A program made the position numbers and the translations under genes. Below, in pieces: positions 12,165 through 22,811 of a DNA stretch of 64,000 bases. The notes beneath the pieces were generated by a model. That model was not told the DNA's origin. It made no database searches and was given only the letters and a program-made list of their open reading frames with translations. Position 1 is the first letter of the stretch; each line of letters opens with the position of its first letter. The stretch is from Dasypus novemcinctus (taxonomy: Eukaryota > Chordata > Mammalia > Cingulata > Dasypodidae), in the NCBI RefSeq assembly GCF_030445035.2, contig NC_080673.1:186353216-186417215 (forward strand), given 5' to 3'.

Positions 12165-12500
12165 CATTTTTAATCAGTTTTATTGAAATATAGTCATATA
12201 ATAATATGCAATTCATACAAAGCATAGTACAATTAATGATTTTCAGTATAATCACAGAATTGTTCATTCATCCCTTCAATCAATTTTAGAATATTTTCAT
12301 TACCCAAAAATAAAAATCCCATACCCCTTAGCAGTCATCTCTAAAACCCTCTATCCTTCTCCAGCCCTACATTGCCAATAAACTCATTCTGTCTTTGTAG
12401 ATTATTTACATTTACATTTATACAAATGGAATCACACTATATATATATTACTTTTTAACTGGTTTCTTTCACTTATTTAATATTTTGTTATGTTTTTAAA
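12165..12500 (-). mobile_element. Old L1 3' end
   Basis: ttaatcagttttattgaaat, gattttcagtataatcacag, attttcattacccaaaaata and cccttagcagtcatctcta are the antisense L1M 3' series also seen at 7750. Confidence 0.7.
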
Positions 12501-12502
12501 TT

Positions 12503-12590
12503 ATTGTATGCTCAAGGAGATGAAGAAAAGTACAGGGAAAGAAAACTACAGGATATCAAGAAAATAACGAATGAACAATGCCAATCGAAG
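12503..12590 (+). mobile_element. HAL1-type L1, ORF1 coiled-coil region (left piece)
   Basis: gctcaaggagatgaagaaaa and ...gatatcaagaaaataacgaa are ORF1 coiled-coil coding text of the HAL1/L1 type. An LTR interrupts at 12591 and the same ORF resumes at 13490. Confidence 0.7.
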
Positions 12591-13489
12591 TGTGGCAGTT
12601 TGAGACTATTTTGTAAATCCCAAAAAGAGAAAGATTATGTTTATAAACTGATCTATTCCTCTGGGTGTGATACCCTTTGACTGCATTCATTTGAGGGAGC
12701 TTTGATTAGATTACTTTTTAGGATTGCTTTAGGGCAGGGGTTCTTAACAAAGCATCCACAAGCTTGAAATTAATTTTTAAAAAAAACAACATTATTCTTG
12801 TGGGGACATGCTGGTGTGAGTGTGATATATTTATTAAATAATACATAGTATAGTGTAAACTTAGCAAGGGGTCTATAGTTTTAACCCAACTTGCAAAGGG
12901 GTCTTTGGAACCAAAAAGGTTAAGTACTCCCTCTTTATGGCTTTCTTGACTATGTCAGTAAGGCATGACTCAGGTTGAGTCCCCAACAACTTATTGAGCC
13001 TGATATAAATGGACACTCACATGGACAGACAGACACAAGAAGAGAGAGCTCTGTCATTTTTGATCCTGCCTTGTGACAAAAAGAAGACTCAAACAGCTGA
13101 GACCCTGGGGAAAGATGAGCCATTTTGCCTGATAGTTTACATAAAGCTGAAATCAGGAAGGCCCAGATAAAAACAAGCCTATTCCAGGAGAGAGAGGAAG
13201 CCCTAAGAGACAAGCACTATGCCAGCCTGCACTGAAACTAGGAAGAAAGTAGAGCAGCTGACCCTGAGAAAGAAAGTCCAGAGGGGAGGGCTAAAACTTC
13301 ACAGACCTCCTGCTTCATCCTATAGCAACACACCAGGATTGACAGTAGCTGATTTTGGTGAGAAAGCATCTCTGCTGATGCCTTGATTAGCCTTGGAAAT
13401 GTAGGCTTTTGCTGCCAAATAAATCCTCATTATAAAAGCCGAAAATTTTCTGGTACTTTGCATCAGCATCCCTTTGGCAGACTAATACA
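12591..13489 (+). mobile_element. MaLR-type LTR inside L1 ORF1, carrying a hAT MITE
   Basis: Starts TGTGGCAGTTTGAGAC and ends GGCAGACTAATACA. Flanks are cgaag and ttaag (three of five bases agree). The LTR is longer than its relatives because a 198-bp hAT element sits at 12735-12932 and because its middle is extended. Near the 3' end is gccaaataaatcctcattat with the AATAAA signal. Confidence 0.75.
12735..12932. mobile_element. hAT-type MITE nested in LTR
   Basis: Imperfect inverted ends (CAGGGGTTCTTAAC left; GGTTAAGTACTCCCT right) and an 8-bp target duplication ctttaggg (12727-12734) / ctttatgg (12933-12940) with one mismatch. Both signs are typical of hAT transposons. No transposase coding remains. 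Confidence 0.75.
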
Positions 13490-14477
13490 TTAAGTAAAGA
13501 GATAAAATTTTAAAAAGGAACCAAACAGAACTACTGAAGATGAAGACCACAATAACTGAATTGAAAAAGTCCCAGGAGGTTTTCAAGAGCAGATTGGAAC
13601 TGGAAGAAGAAAGAATCAATGATCTTGAAGACTAGACACTTGAAATGAGTCAGGCTAAGAAACAGAAAGAGAAAAGAAATATTAAAAGAGAAAATAGCCT
13701 TAAAAAGCTATGGAATACCATCGAGCACACCAATATAAGCATTAAGGGAATCTCAGAAGGAGAAGAGAGAAATGGTCAGAAGGAATAGTCAGAGAAATAA
13801 TGACAGAAAACTTCCCAAACTTAGCAAAACACATGAATATACACAACCAGGAAAAACAGAGAATGCCAAACAGGATAAACATGAAGAAAAATACTGTCTG
13901 TCATAGATTGATTTTCCTACCAAATACAATAGACAAGGAGAGAATTCTGAAGGCTTCAAGAGAAAAGCAGCATGTTATACACAAGGGAGTTCCAATTAGA
14001 CTGAGTGTCAATTTCTCATCAGAAACCATGGAAGCAAGAAGGCAGTGGGTTGAAATACTTAGACTGCTTAAGAAAAATAACTGTCAGACACGATTTTTAT
14101 ACCCAGTGAAATTATCTTTTAATAATGAGGGAAAGATTAAGACATTCTCAGATGAACAAAAGCAGAGGGTATTCATCACTACTAGGACCACCCTATAAAC
14201 AATGCTAAAGGGAGTTCTTCAGGCTGAAAGGTAAGGGCAAAGTAGCATAAAGAAACAAAGACCTGCAGGAAAGGTAATCATTTGAGTAATTATAAATGCC
14301 AGTATTATTGCAAAGTATTGTTTGGTATGTAGCACTACTTCTTATGTGCTACATGTGCTAAAATGCAAATGCATAAAAAGTAATGATAAATCTAGATTTT
14401 TCTGACATATAATGTACAAAGATATAAGTAGCAAAAGTACAGAAAATGGTGGGGAATGAAGGGTATAGGAAAAGTAT
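13490..14477 (+). mobile_element. HAL1-type L1, ORF1 remainder and downstream region
   Basis: ORF1 continues: coiled coil, then an RNA-binding domain with text such as ENFPNLAKHM, DKERILKASREKQ and FSSETMEARRQW, and a C-terminal domain with YPVKLSF. The best open frame is 13800-14198 (132 codons). Upstream frames are broken (for example a TAG at 13634). ORF1 is followed within ~450 bp by the SINE and the 3' UTR, with no ORF2. That is the layout of HAL1 ('half-L1') elements, which depend on L1 enzymes. Confidence 0.8.
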
Positions 14478-14640
14478 ATTGGAAGAGGATGTGACCCAAA
14501 TGATAGAGCTTCTGCCTACCATAAGGAGGACCTGGGTTCAATCCCTGGGGCCTCCTGGTGAAAAAGAACAAGAGGAAGCATGCCTGTATGGTGAGCCAGT
14601 GCCCACTTGGCAAACCAGTGCCCATGCAGTTTGGAAAAAG
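14478..14640 (+). mobile_element. tRNA-headed SINE, partial DAS head
   Basis: ggaagaggatgtgacccaaa ... gatagagcttctgcctacca has a DAS type A head with B box gggttcaatccc and ggggcctcctgg, but soon departs from the usual body. It is inserted between ORF1 and the 3' UTR of the HAL1 element. Confidence 0.7.
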
Positions 14641-15070
14641 TGTGCCAAATGTATGCTATGGACCATGATTGGTAGTAATAGCCTGATGATATTGTCTCAT
14701 AATCTGTAACAAATGTTCCACCAGGGTGTGGAGTTGTATGGGAAATCTACACATCTATATAATTGTTTTGCAAGTTCACAATATCTGTAACAAAAATATA
14801 TATTTTAAAATAATAATATGGGTTGGGGAAAAATAGACCAAACATAAGATAAGTAATAGAGTTGGTAGTAATATTTGGATGATGCTCTTGTATAGTTTGT
14901 AACAAATGTTTCACACCAATGCGAAGTGTTGGTGGAGGGGTGATGTATGAGACCTCTGTGTATGTTATGTATGTTTATTTTGTAAGTTCACAATCTTTAC
15001 TATACATTTATTGTTTATGTGTGTTCATGTATGAAAGCTATACTTCAATAATTTTTTTAAAAATTTTAAA
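14641..15070 (+). mobile_element. L1/HAL1 3' UTR in two tandem copies
   Basis: Two similar stretches, 14641-14815 and about 14843-15065. Each has the order: ...gtagtaata, aacaaatgtt(c/t)ca(c/cac)ca, ...gtgttgg or gtgtgga, then ttttg(c/t)aagttcacaat, ending in T/A-rich text. The same 3' UTR appears in antisense at 38120-38950. Confidence 0.7.
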
Positions 15071-15072
15071 AA

Positions 15073-15247
15073 AAGAAAAATGGACCATAGACCTAAAAGT
15101 AAAAGCATAAAGTAGATAACTCTTAGAAGAAAATATAGGAATAAATCATTGTAACCTTGCTTAGGCAAAACTTTCTTAACGTTGACACAAAAATTGTAAG
15201 CAATGAAAGAAATTTAATAAGCTAAGCTTCATCAAAATTTAAAACTT
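15073..15247 (+). mobile_element. L1 ORF2 C-terminal fragment (left)
   Basis: aaaaatggaccatagaccta, ctcttagaagaaaatatagg and cttcatcaaaatttaaaact are sense L1 ORF2 text. The SINE at 15248 interrupts it. Confidence 0.8.
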
Positions 15248-15635
15248 GGGAAGTGGACTTGGCCCAGTGGTTAGGGCATACATCTACCACATGGGAGGTC
15301 CGTGGTTCAAACCCCGGTCCTCCTTGACCCGTGTGGAGTTGGCCCATGCACAGTGCTGATGCACGCAAGGAGTGCCGTGCCATGCAGGGGTGTCCCAGCA
15401 TGGGGAGCCCCCCGTGTAAGGAGTGCATCCCAGGAGAGACACCCGACACAAAAGAAAGTTCAGCCTGCCCAGGAATGGCGCCGCACACACGGAGGGCTGA
15501 CACAACAAGATGACACAACCAAAAGAATCACAGATTCCCGTGCTGCTTACAACAGAAGCAGACAAAGAAGAATAGACAACTAGGGTGGGGGGGTAGGGGA
15601 GAGAAATAAATAAATAAATAAATAAATCTTTTTTA
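15248..15635 (+). mobile_element. DAS-type SINE, full length, head type B
   Basis: Starts gggaagtggacttggcccag; head cagtggttagggc and B box ggttcaaacccc. Body includes gccatgcacagtgctg-like text and gaatggcgccgcacacac; ends in (AAAT)n and tctttttt. A 14-bp target duplication aaaatttaaaactt at 15234-15247 and 15636-15649 is exact, so this is a clean insertion into L1. Confidence 0.93.
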
Positions 15636-15649
15636 AAAATTTAAAACTT

Positions 15650-15770
15650 TTGTGTTGCAAACATTACCATAAAGGAAGTGAAAGACAATCCACAGAATGG
15701 GAGAAAATACTTGCAAATCATATCGTTGGTTAGGGATTTGTAAGTAGTAAAAAAACTCTTAGAGCTTTTT
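15650..15770 (+). mobile_element. L1 ORF2 C-terminal fragment (right)
   Basis: ttgtgttgcaaacattacc, agacaatccacagaatggga and gagaaaatacttgcaaatca continue the sense L1 after the SINE, then stop at an LTR. Confidence 0.8.
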
Positions 15771-16214
15771 TTAATTTTCACCTTGCTAAAGCAAATACCA
15801 TGCAATGAGTTGGTTTAAACAGTGGGAATTTATTGGCTCATAGTTTTCAGAACTGAAGTCCAAAATCAAGGTGTCATCGAGACAATGCTTTCTCCCAGAA
15901 GACTGTGGGGTTCTTGATCTGGATGCTAGCTAGCAATCCTTAGACCTCGGCTTATCTTTAACATGGCAATGCATATGGCAGCCTCTTCTGACTTCTCTTT
16001 ATTCTTCTGGCTTCTGTTGACTTCCACCTTGTAGGTGTTCTCTGCGGCTTTCTTTCTATTTATTGTCTTCCCTATAAAGCCTTCAGTGGTAGGATTGGAA
16101 CTCATCCATACCTTACCCTCATCAAAAGGTCCTCTTTACAAGCATTCATATCCACACTAATGGATGAAGTTTAAGAATATTTTTTTCAGGGGGGCATAGC
16201 TCCAGGTCACCACA
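15771..16214 (-). mobile_element. MaLR element (minus strand): 3' LTR
   Basis: Minus-strand LTR that shares gctaaagcaaatacca and ...gttggtttaaa with the partial LTR at 17837. Its inner edge is ...ggtcaccaca, followed by gtcccctctttgg, which on the minus strand is a polypurine tract placed exactly where one is expected next to a 3' LTR. Confidence 0.7.
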
Positions 16215-17836
16215 GTCCCCTCTTTGGACCCTAAAAGACATGTTCTTCCCACATCCAAAATACTTTCATTCCAACACAACATATCAAAAGCCTTGTGTCA
16301 TTTTAGTAACAATGCTAAGTACAAAGTCACCTAAAAACTGGTTATGGATGTAATCTCCCCTGGGGCACAGTTCCCCTCTGTCTATGATCTTGTGAAATCT
16401 AGAAAAAAAGTTATCTACTTCCAATATTACAATAGAGGGGTAGACATAGGATAAACATTCTCATTTCAGAAGAGAAAAATTAGAAAGAAAATAGGGGATA
16501 CAGGTCTCAAACAATTCTGTAACCCAGCAGGGCAAACTCCATTAGATTTCAAGGTCTGAGAGTGATCTATGATCAATACTTTTTCCTCTGAGCCAGGTGG
16601 AACAGCAACCCTACCCCTTCTAAGCAGTTTTAGTTTTACAGTGTACATGCTCTCCCTGAACAACAGGGTGACAGCTCCACCCTCTCTAAGCATCAGGATA
16701 GTGGCCATTTTCCACATGGATGCCAAACTCAGGCCCCAAATGCTCTAAGCATCAGAATGCAGCCAGGCTCTCCCTAGGTACCAGGACACAGGACAGAGGC
16801 CCCCCCTTTGAACACTGGGGTGGCAACCAGACTCTTCATGAACACCAGGATACCAGGGTGCAGGCCCCACCATCTCCAAGCACTGGGATAACATCTTTCC
16901 CTGAGTGATGGGACTCAAAGCCCTCCTTCTCCAAGCGCTGGGGCAGATGGCCTGTCCCCTTGAAACACAGGAGTGAACTTGCCCTTTCCATGCACATGGG
17001 TGGACTCTATTTCTTGGCCCAAGGAGATATCTTCATTTCAGACATCGTTTTCCATGGTCCTACCCTTGCAGTCATTCTTCCTTCAATTCATCCCTTCTCA
17101 GGCCCTCTCAGTTCAGCCCAGCCATGGTTTTACTCATAAAAATTTCACAAAAATTTTGTCTTATTTTAGTGCAGTTCACAGTGATCTAAATGATCAGACA
17201 ATAGAACCTTCCACAGATTCTACATCCATAACTGTATTTTCCATCCTTACTTGCACTGAAATAGCTGACTGGCACCATGTTTAGTTAAATGCTCATAGAG
17301 TCCTATTCTCAAGCAACTTGCTTTCTAGAAATTCAGGGAGTTCTTAGTTACCTCTGGCCCTAGTCTCAGAGCACATTGTCTGGATAGGCTCAGTATTTTC
17401 CAGATAATCTCTGATTTCTTTGTGTTTAAGAGTTCATTTCTCAGCTTGTTCCTTTCCTCTTATATTTTACTATAAACTGCTAGGACAAACCAGTCTGCAC
17501 TTTCCATGTTTAGCTTGGAAATCTCCTTAGCTAAATATTTTGGTTCATCACTTTCAAATCTGCCTTCCATTTGACATTAGAACTAATTTCCACCAAGTTC
17601 TTTGCCACTTTAAATAAAGGATCACCTTTCATCCAATAACACATTCATTTCCTCCTAAGGCCCCATAAGAAGTACCTTTAAAGTCCATATTTCTACCAAG
17701 TCTCTTCAAAGCAATCTAGGTTTTTTTCTATCAAGCACTTTCGAATTCTTCAAAACTAATTACCTAATTCCAAAGGCATTACCACATTTCTTTGGTATTT
17801 GCAATAGCGGTACTTTACTCTCCTGTTACCAAAAAC
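16215..17836 (-). mobile_element. MaLR internal region (minus strand), non-coding
   Basis: Between the two LTRs. The right end (minus-strand 5' leader) reads TTTTGGTAACAGGAGAGT and GCTATTGCAAATACC, parallel to the leader of the + strand element at 18603/19060 (TTTTGGTACTAGGAGAGT, ACTATTGCAAATAC). This shows they are one family. Between 16560 and 16970 lies a GC-rich stretch of degenerate repeats. I see no surviving gag or pol, as usual for MaLR elements. Confidence 0.65.
16560..16970 (-). repeat. Degenerate minisatellite within MaLR internal region
   Basis: Recurring phrases ctctaagcatcaggat (16684), ctctaagcatcagaat (16742), catgaacaccaggat, ctccaagcactgggat and ctccaagcgctgggg are spaced irregularly at about 30-60 bp and separated by aggcccc/ccaccctct blocks. 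The frames that cross it are low-complexity products. Confidence 0.55.
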
Positions 17837-18148
17837 TGTTCTGGTTTTCTTGTTGCTAAAGCAAATACCACACAATGGGTTGGCTTTAAAAAAAAAAAAA
17901 AGGGAATTTACTGGATCACAGTTTCCAGGCTAGAAAAAGTCCAAAATCAAGGTTTCATCAGGTGATGCTTTCTTACAGAAGACTGTGGGGTTCTGGAGCT
18001 GGCTGCTGGCAATCATCGGTCCTTGACTTTTTTGTCTCATGGCTATGCACTTGGCAGTCTCTCCTGGCTCCTCTTTTCTCTTCTGGGTTCTGATGACTTT
18101 CAGCTACTGGCTGTTCCTTATGGCTTTCTCTCTTTCTCTGTGATCTTC
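17837..18148 (-). mobile_element. MaLR element (minus strand): 5' LTR, truncated
   Basis: Starts tgttctggttttcttgttgc and shows ccacacaatgggttggct, then gaagactgtggggttctgg. It stops at 18148 where the + strand element starts, and the rest of this LTR is not found beyond that element. Confidence 0.7.
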
Positions 18149-18602
18149 TGTGATGGTTTGAACATGGATGGCCCCTGAAAATCACGTTCTTAAAGTTAAT
18201 TCATTCCTGTGGATGTAAGCCTTTAGTAAACAGGATCTTGTGATTAGGTTATTTCAGTTTAAGCATGACCTAGGGTAGATCTTAATCTACTTATTAGAGT
18301 CCTTTATAAGAGAATGTAATGCAGAGAGAGAAGACAGAAAACCACAGAAGCCATAATCTGAAAGCAATGAAACCTAGAAGAGAAGGGAGAGACCAGCAGA
18401 TGCCTCCATATGCCTTGCCATATGACAAAGGGGTCCAGGATTCCAGCAGCCCATCTTCAAGGAGAAAGCATTGCCTGATGATACCTTGATTTGGACATTT
18501 TTCGCAGCCTTGAAATTGTAAGCCTGCAAGCCAATAAATCCCCATTGTAAAACCCAACTCATTTCTGTTGTATTGCTTTTGGCAGCCTAGGAGATTAAAA
18601 CA
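18149..18602 (+). mobile_element. MaLR element (+ strand): 5' LTR
   Basis: TGTGATGGTTTGAACATGGA ... GGAGATTAAAACA. Contains ttcctgtggatgtaagcc, gtcctttataagagaatg (TATA-like), gatgataccttgatttgg and ccaataaatccccattgt (AATAAA). Internal sequence gattttggg follows at once. Confidence 0.85.
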
Positions 18603-18610
18603 GATTTTGG

Positions 18611-19045
18611 GGGAAGCAGATGTGGCTCAACTAATAGAATTCAACTACCGTATAGGAGGTCCAGGGCTCAGTACTCAGGGCCTCCTGGCCAGTGTGGTGA
18701 ACTGGCCATGTGCAGTGGTGTCATGTACAAGGAATGCTATGCCATGCAAGGGTGACCCCCGTGTAGGGGTGCCCCCCACATAGGGGTGCCCCACTCACAA
18801 GGAGTGCACCCCACAAGGAGAGCTACCCCATGTGAGAAAAGCGTAGCCCACCCAGGAGTGGCGCCACACACACGGAGAGCTGATGCAGCAGATGATGCAA
18901 CAAAAAGAGACACAGATTCCCAGTCCTGCCTCACAAGAATGCAAGTGGACCCAGAAGAACACACAGCAAATGGACACAGAGAGCAGACAATGGGGGTGAG
19001 GCAGGGGGAAGGGGAGAGAAATAAATAAAAAATAAATCTTAATAA
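18611..19045 (+). mobile_element. DAS-type SINE in MaLR leader, head type A
   Basis: Starts gggaagcagatgtggctcaa; B box gggctcagtactc; body with gtggcgccacacacacgg; A-rich tail aataaatcttaataaaa. Exact 14-bp target duplication aaaacagattttgg (18597-18610 and 19046-19059) spans the LTR/internal junction. Confidence 0.93.
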
Positions 19046-19059
19046 AAAACAGATTTTGG

Positions 19060-20446
19060 TACTAGGAGAGTGGAGTGCTACTATTGCAAATACAATACTG
19101 TGGGAACAGCTTTATAAATGGTTAAGAGGTAGATTCACGAAGAATTGTGAGGTACTTGATAGAAAAGGCCTAGAGTGCATTCAAAATACTGTTGGTAGAA
19201 ATATGGACTTTAAAGGTACCTGTGACAGAAATGATGAATGTGTCATTGGAAATAGGAAGAAAGGCGATCTTTATTTTAAAGTGGCAGAGAACTTGGCAAA
19301 ATTGAGTCCTGATGTTGAGTAGAAAGCAGAAATTGAAAGTGATGTACTTGGAAAATGTGGCCTGGCTTTTCCTTTCAACTTACAGTAAAATATAAGAGGA
19401 AAAGGACAAGCTGAGAAGTGAACTCCTGTGCACAAAGAATCCAGAAATTGATGGTTTGGGAAATTCTGAGCTTCCAGAAAACAGGTGCCCAGAAAATAGT
19501 GCTCCGTATGAGAGTTTAACTGAATAAGGAACTAGTCAGTCATTTCAGTGCAAGTCAGGATTGCAAGTGGAGTTATCCAGAAAGGATCTGTGCAAGGTCC
19601 CACTGTCTCATGATCTGGGATCCTGTGTAATACATGCAAAACCAACAAGTTTTTTATGAGATCTGTATGAGCAAAACTACTCATACAGACTCAAAGGGAC
19701 AGAAAAGAGACAGATTGAAGAAAAAATGACTTCAAAGGCAGAGCCATAGAAGGTGAGGTCTGGACTGAAGATATCTTGGGCCAAGAGAATAGACCCACTC
19801 ATATATGTGGAAAGGGTGAGTATGCCTTGGACCTCGGAGAGGGCAGGGATTCTGCCCACTTGTTCGGGCAGAGTGGTACCACCCACAAATTCCCAGATGC
19901 CTGGGGGATTGCAGAGGCCGAGAGCCTTGCCATCACTCCAATGCCTGAAGTTGTTGGAACCTTCACCGCAGTGTTCATGGACAGCGTGGCTACTGAAAGC
20001 ACTCGGAAGGGTTGAGGCAGTTGCTCCTTCCGGCTTGGAGGTCAAAGGCTTGGAGTCACCATAGATGTCTTTCAGACCTTGAAAGGTAATACAGCATGCC
20101 CTGCACGTTTCTGGAATTGTTCGGAAACCATGACCCTTGTTTTCCTTCCAATTTCTGCCTATGGAAACGGGAACTTTTATCCTATGACAGTCCCTTCTTT
20201 GTATATTGGAAGCAGATAACTTGTTCTCTGAGTTTCACAGATCCATAGCCAGAAGGGAATTGTGCCCCAGGACAGAGTACACCTATAACCAATTTGATGA
20301 GTCTTTATATTATTATAATATTATAATACATTATAATAGTATATAATATTATTACTGAAATTATTTAAGGCTTTTGCGATATTGTGATGGAATGAATGTA
20401 TTTTGCATATGGAAAGAGCATGGCTTTTGGGGTCCAGAGGGTGTAG
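19060..20446 (+). mobile_element. MaLR element (+ strand): internal region
   Basis: Begins after the SINE with ...tactaggagagtggagtgct, the known style of MaLR leader, and continues gtgggaacagctttataaat, ttgatagaaaaggcctagag and tggactttaaaggtac. It ends ...ggcttttggggtccagaggg before the 3' LTR. The frames at 19753-20064 lie in this non-coding spacer and are not genes. The AT run 20306-20350 is simple sequence inside it. Confidence 0.75.
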
Positions 20447-20790
20447 TGTGATGGTTTGAAGCTGCATGGTTCCCAGAAAAGTATGTTCTTAAGTTAATCC
20501 ATCCCTGTGAGTGTAAAACTATTGTTAACTAGGACCTTTTGATTAGGTTACCTCAGTTAAGGTTTGGTCTAGGCTGTGTTTTAATCCTCTTACTCGTGTT
20601 CTGTATAAGAATGAAATTCAGACAGAAAAAGCACAGAAACAAGAAGATAAAAGCAACCAAACCTAGAAAAGAAGGGAGAGACCAGCAGATGCTGCCATGT
20701 GCCTTGCCATGTGCCAGAGGAGTGTGAGATATCCAGCAGCCAGTCTTCAAGGAGAAAGCATCACCCTGTTGATGCCATGATTTAGAGCGG
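20447..20790 (+). mobile_element. MaLR element (+ strand): 3' LTR, truncated
   Basis: TGTGATGGTTTGAAGCTGCA, close to the 5' LTR at 18149 through ...gaaagcatcaccctgttgat; it stops about 100 bp before the expected end. The two LTRs differ at many sites, so the insertion is old. Confidence 0.8.
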
Positions 20791-21366
20791 TCTGGCTTCC
20801 CTGAATTTCAGTCAGCAAAAGTGCAGCAGCATGCACAATGAGAAGCTGCAACATCAGAAAATGCAGGCCTAAGCAATTGTTTTCTCCTTGTTCTATTATC
20901 TCACTTTTGCCAATGTGTGCCTCTGATTAGGCTGCTTGGACTAGGGCAGGAAAGGGGGCCTACAAGTACATGGAGAATGCATGTGGATGTAGGCAGGGGT
21001 TTGAAAATGTTTGAAGAAGATGGACTCAGTTGTCCAGAGAGCATTTTACATATTTGTACCCCATTTATAGATCACTCAGCTAAGGCCTGGGTGCCAGTGT
21101 CAAAGGTGAATGTTCTGTGAAAGAAATAGCTTATCAGTTGCCTCACATTGAGAATTTGCTTCTGAAAAACTTTAATAGCCTGATTAAAGGGGAAACAATC
21201 CACATAATAAATTATAAATTTAATAAATTAAATATTTAAATACAGTGATCCTAAGGTCTCCTATTAATAGATAATGCATTACTGATAATTACTTGTAAGA
21301 TTTTACCCAAATATCATAAGTCTAAATCCATTATTTGAACACACATTTCAAGTTATAGTCACACAG
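20791..21366. other. Intergenic, nothing recognised
   Basis: No gene or repeat recognised. Confidence 0.5.
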
Positions 21367-21962
21367 AGTTTTAGTTTGCTAAAAACTGCTGGGAACAATA
21401 TACCAGAAATGGGTTAGCTTTTTTAATGAGAATTTATTGGGTTAAACACTTACAGTTCTGAGGTGGTGGAAGTGTTCAAATCAGGGCAGCCTCAAGAGAT
21501 ACTCTCTCACCAAGTTGCAGCTGTGGGTGATGAGGTACATGGCAGGACATAACAGAAGCTCTGCTGGTCTCTGCCTTCTCCTCCAGGCTCACTTTCTCCC
21601 CAAGCTCAGCTGTGGAAGATCAGGAATATGGTTTGTCTCCCTCTTCTCCTCTGGGCCTTGTCTCTTTCTGCCTCTTGGGACCTCTTTCCATGCCTCTTGC
21701 TCTGCTGATTCCAGCCTCCAGGACCCCTCTTCAATCTCTTGGAATCTCTCTGTCTCTGCAGCTTTTTTCTGTGTCTGAAGCTTTTATTCCTCTGTTTATA
21801 AAGGACTCCATCAAGAGGACTAAGACCAATCCTGGGGGCTATGCCTTATAGGAGAAGTCTAATCAAATGACTCTTAGCTGATCTAATCTAATCAAAGTTT
21901 CACAATAGGTTCAATTTAAGTACATAATATTCTGGGGTCTACATAAAAGACTCAAACCAACA
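21367..21962 (-). mobile_element. MaLR-type solo LTR, armadillo-lineage family
   Basis: agttttagtttgctaaaaac ... aaaagactcaaaccaaca. Shares cagaaatgggttagctt, ctctctcaccaagttgcagc and ctccatcaagaggactaaga with 1840-2483. Flanks cacag (21362-21366) and cacaa (21963-21967) agree at four of five bases. An 87-codon frame inside (21515-21778) is translated LTR. Confidence 0.75.
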
Positions 21963-22027
21963 CACAACCATCAATATAATAGACCACTTATATACATTAC
22001 AATATATGAAATTCAAATATGCACAAT

Positions 22028-22138
22028 GTTATCCATTGAATTATATCCCCCCCTAAAAAAGACAACTTCAAGTCTTAACCCCTAATCCTACGAATGTGAA
22101 CTTAAATTTGTAAGTAGGATCTTTGAAGACGTATTTAA
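22028..22138 (+). mobile_element. MLT1 LTR, segment 1 (host of nest)
   Basis: ttatccattgaattatatcc, caagtcttaacccctaatcc and tgtaagtaggatctttgaag are the start of an MLT1 LTR, split at 22139. Confidence 0.75.
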
Positions 22139-22538
22139 TGGACTAAATTGTGTACCTAAGTTTAGACATGCTCTTGGTCTTGGTCCACATTGTGGTAGGT
22201 GTGAACGCATTACAAATAAGAACTCTTCAAGATGTTACTTCAGTTAAGGTGTGCCCAACTGAATCAGGTTGTACTTAATCTAGATTACCAGAGTTCTTTT
22301 AAATCAGAGTGAAAGTCAGACAAAGAGAGAAGTCATGGGGAGCCGCCAGAAGCTGGAATTCAACAGAATCCAGAAGATGTTACATGATGGAAAGGCCAAG
22401 GAACCCCAAAGATTATCAGCTACCAGAAATTTGCAACCCCTGGAAGAAGCCATCTTTCTAGCCTCTGAAACTGGGAGCCAATAAATTCCAGTTTATGGTA
22501 TTTGTGGTATTCATTTTAGCAGCCAGGAAACAAACACA
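22139..22538 (+). mobile_element. MaLR LTR inserted in MLT1
   Basis: TG...CA block from tggactaaattgtgtacc to ggaaacaaacaca. Contains cttcagttaaggtgtgccca, taccagagttcttttaaatc and gccaataaattccagtttat. The MLT1 text resumes directly after it. Confidence 0.7.
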
Positions 22539-22802
22539 ATGTTATTAGTTAAGATGAGGTCAAATTGGATGAGAATGACCCCTAATCCAGTATGACTGAT
22601 GTTCTTATAATAAGTGAAAATTTGGACACTATGAATAAAAGAGGAAGAGAGATGGAGAGAGAGATGGCCATGTGATGGAGGCAGAGATTCACCAATACCA
22701 TAGAATGCCACAATCCACCACCAGAATCCTTCAGACTTCAGAGGAAGCATTGTCCTGCTGACATCTTGATTTTGAACTTTCAGCCTCCAGAACTGTGAAA
22801 TT
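22539..22802 (+). mobile_element. MLT1 LTR, segment 2
   Basis: gttaagatgaggtcaaattg, cccctaatccagtatgactg, gatggccatgtgatggaggc and cttgattttgaactttcagc continue MLT1 up to the SINE. Confidence 0.8.
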
Positions 22803-22811
22803 AATTCCTAT

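Noticed and set aside
16215..17836. Possible gene between two LTRs
   Set aside because: No coding frame beyond 103 codons and no gag or pol motif; MaLR internal regions are usually non-coding.
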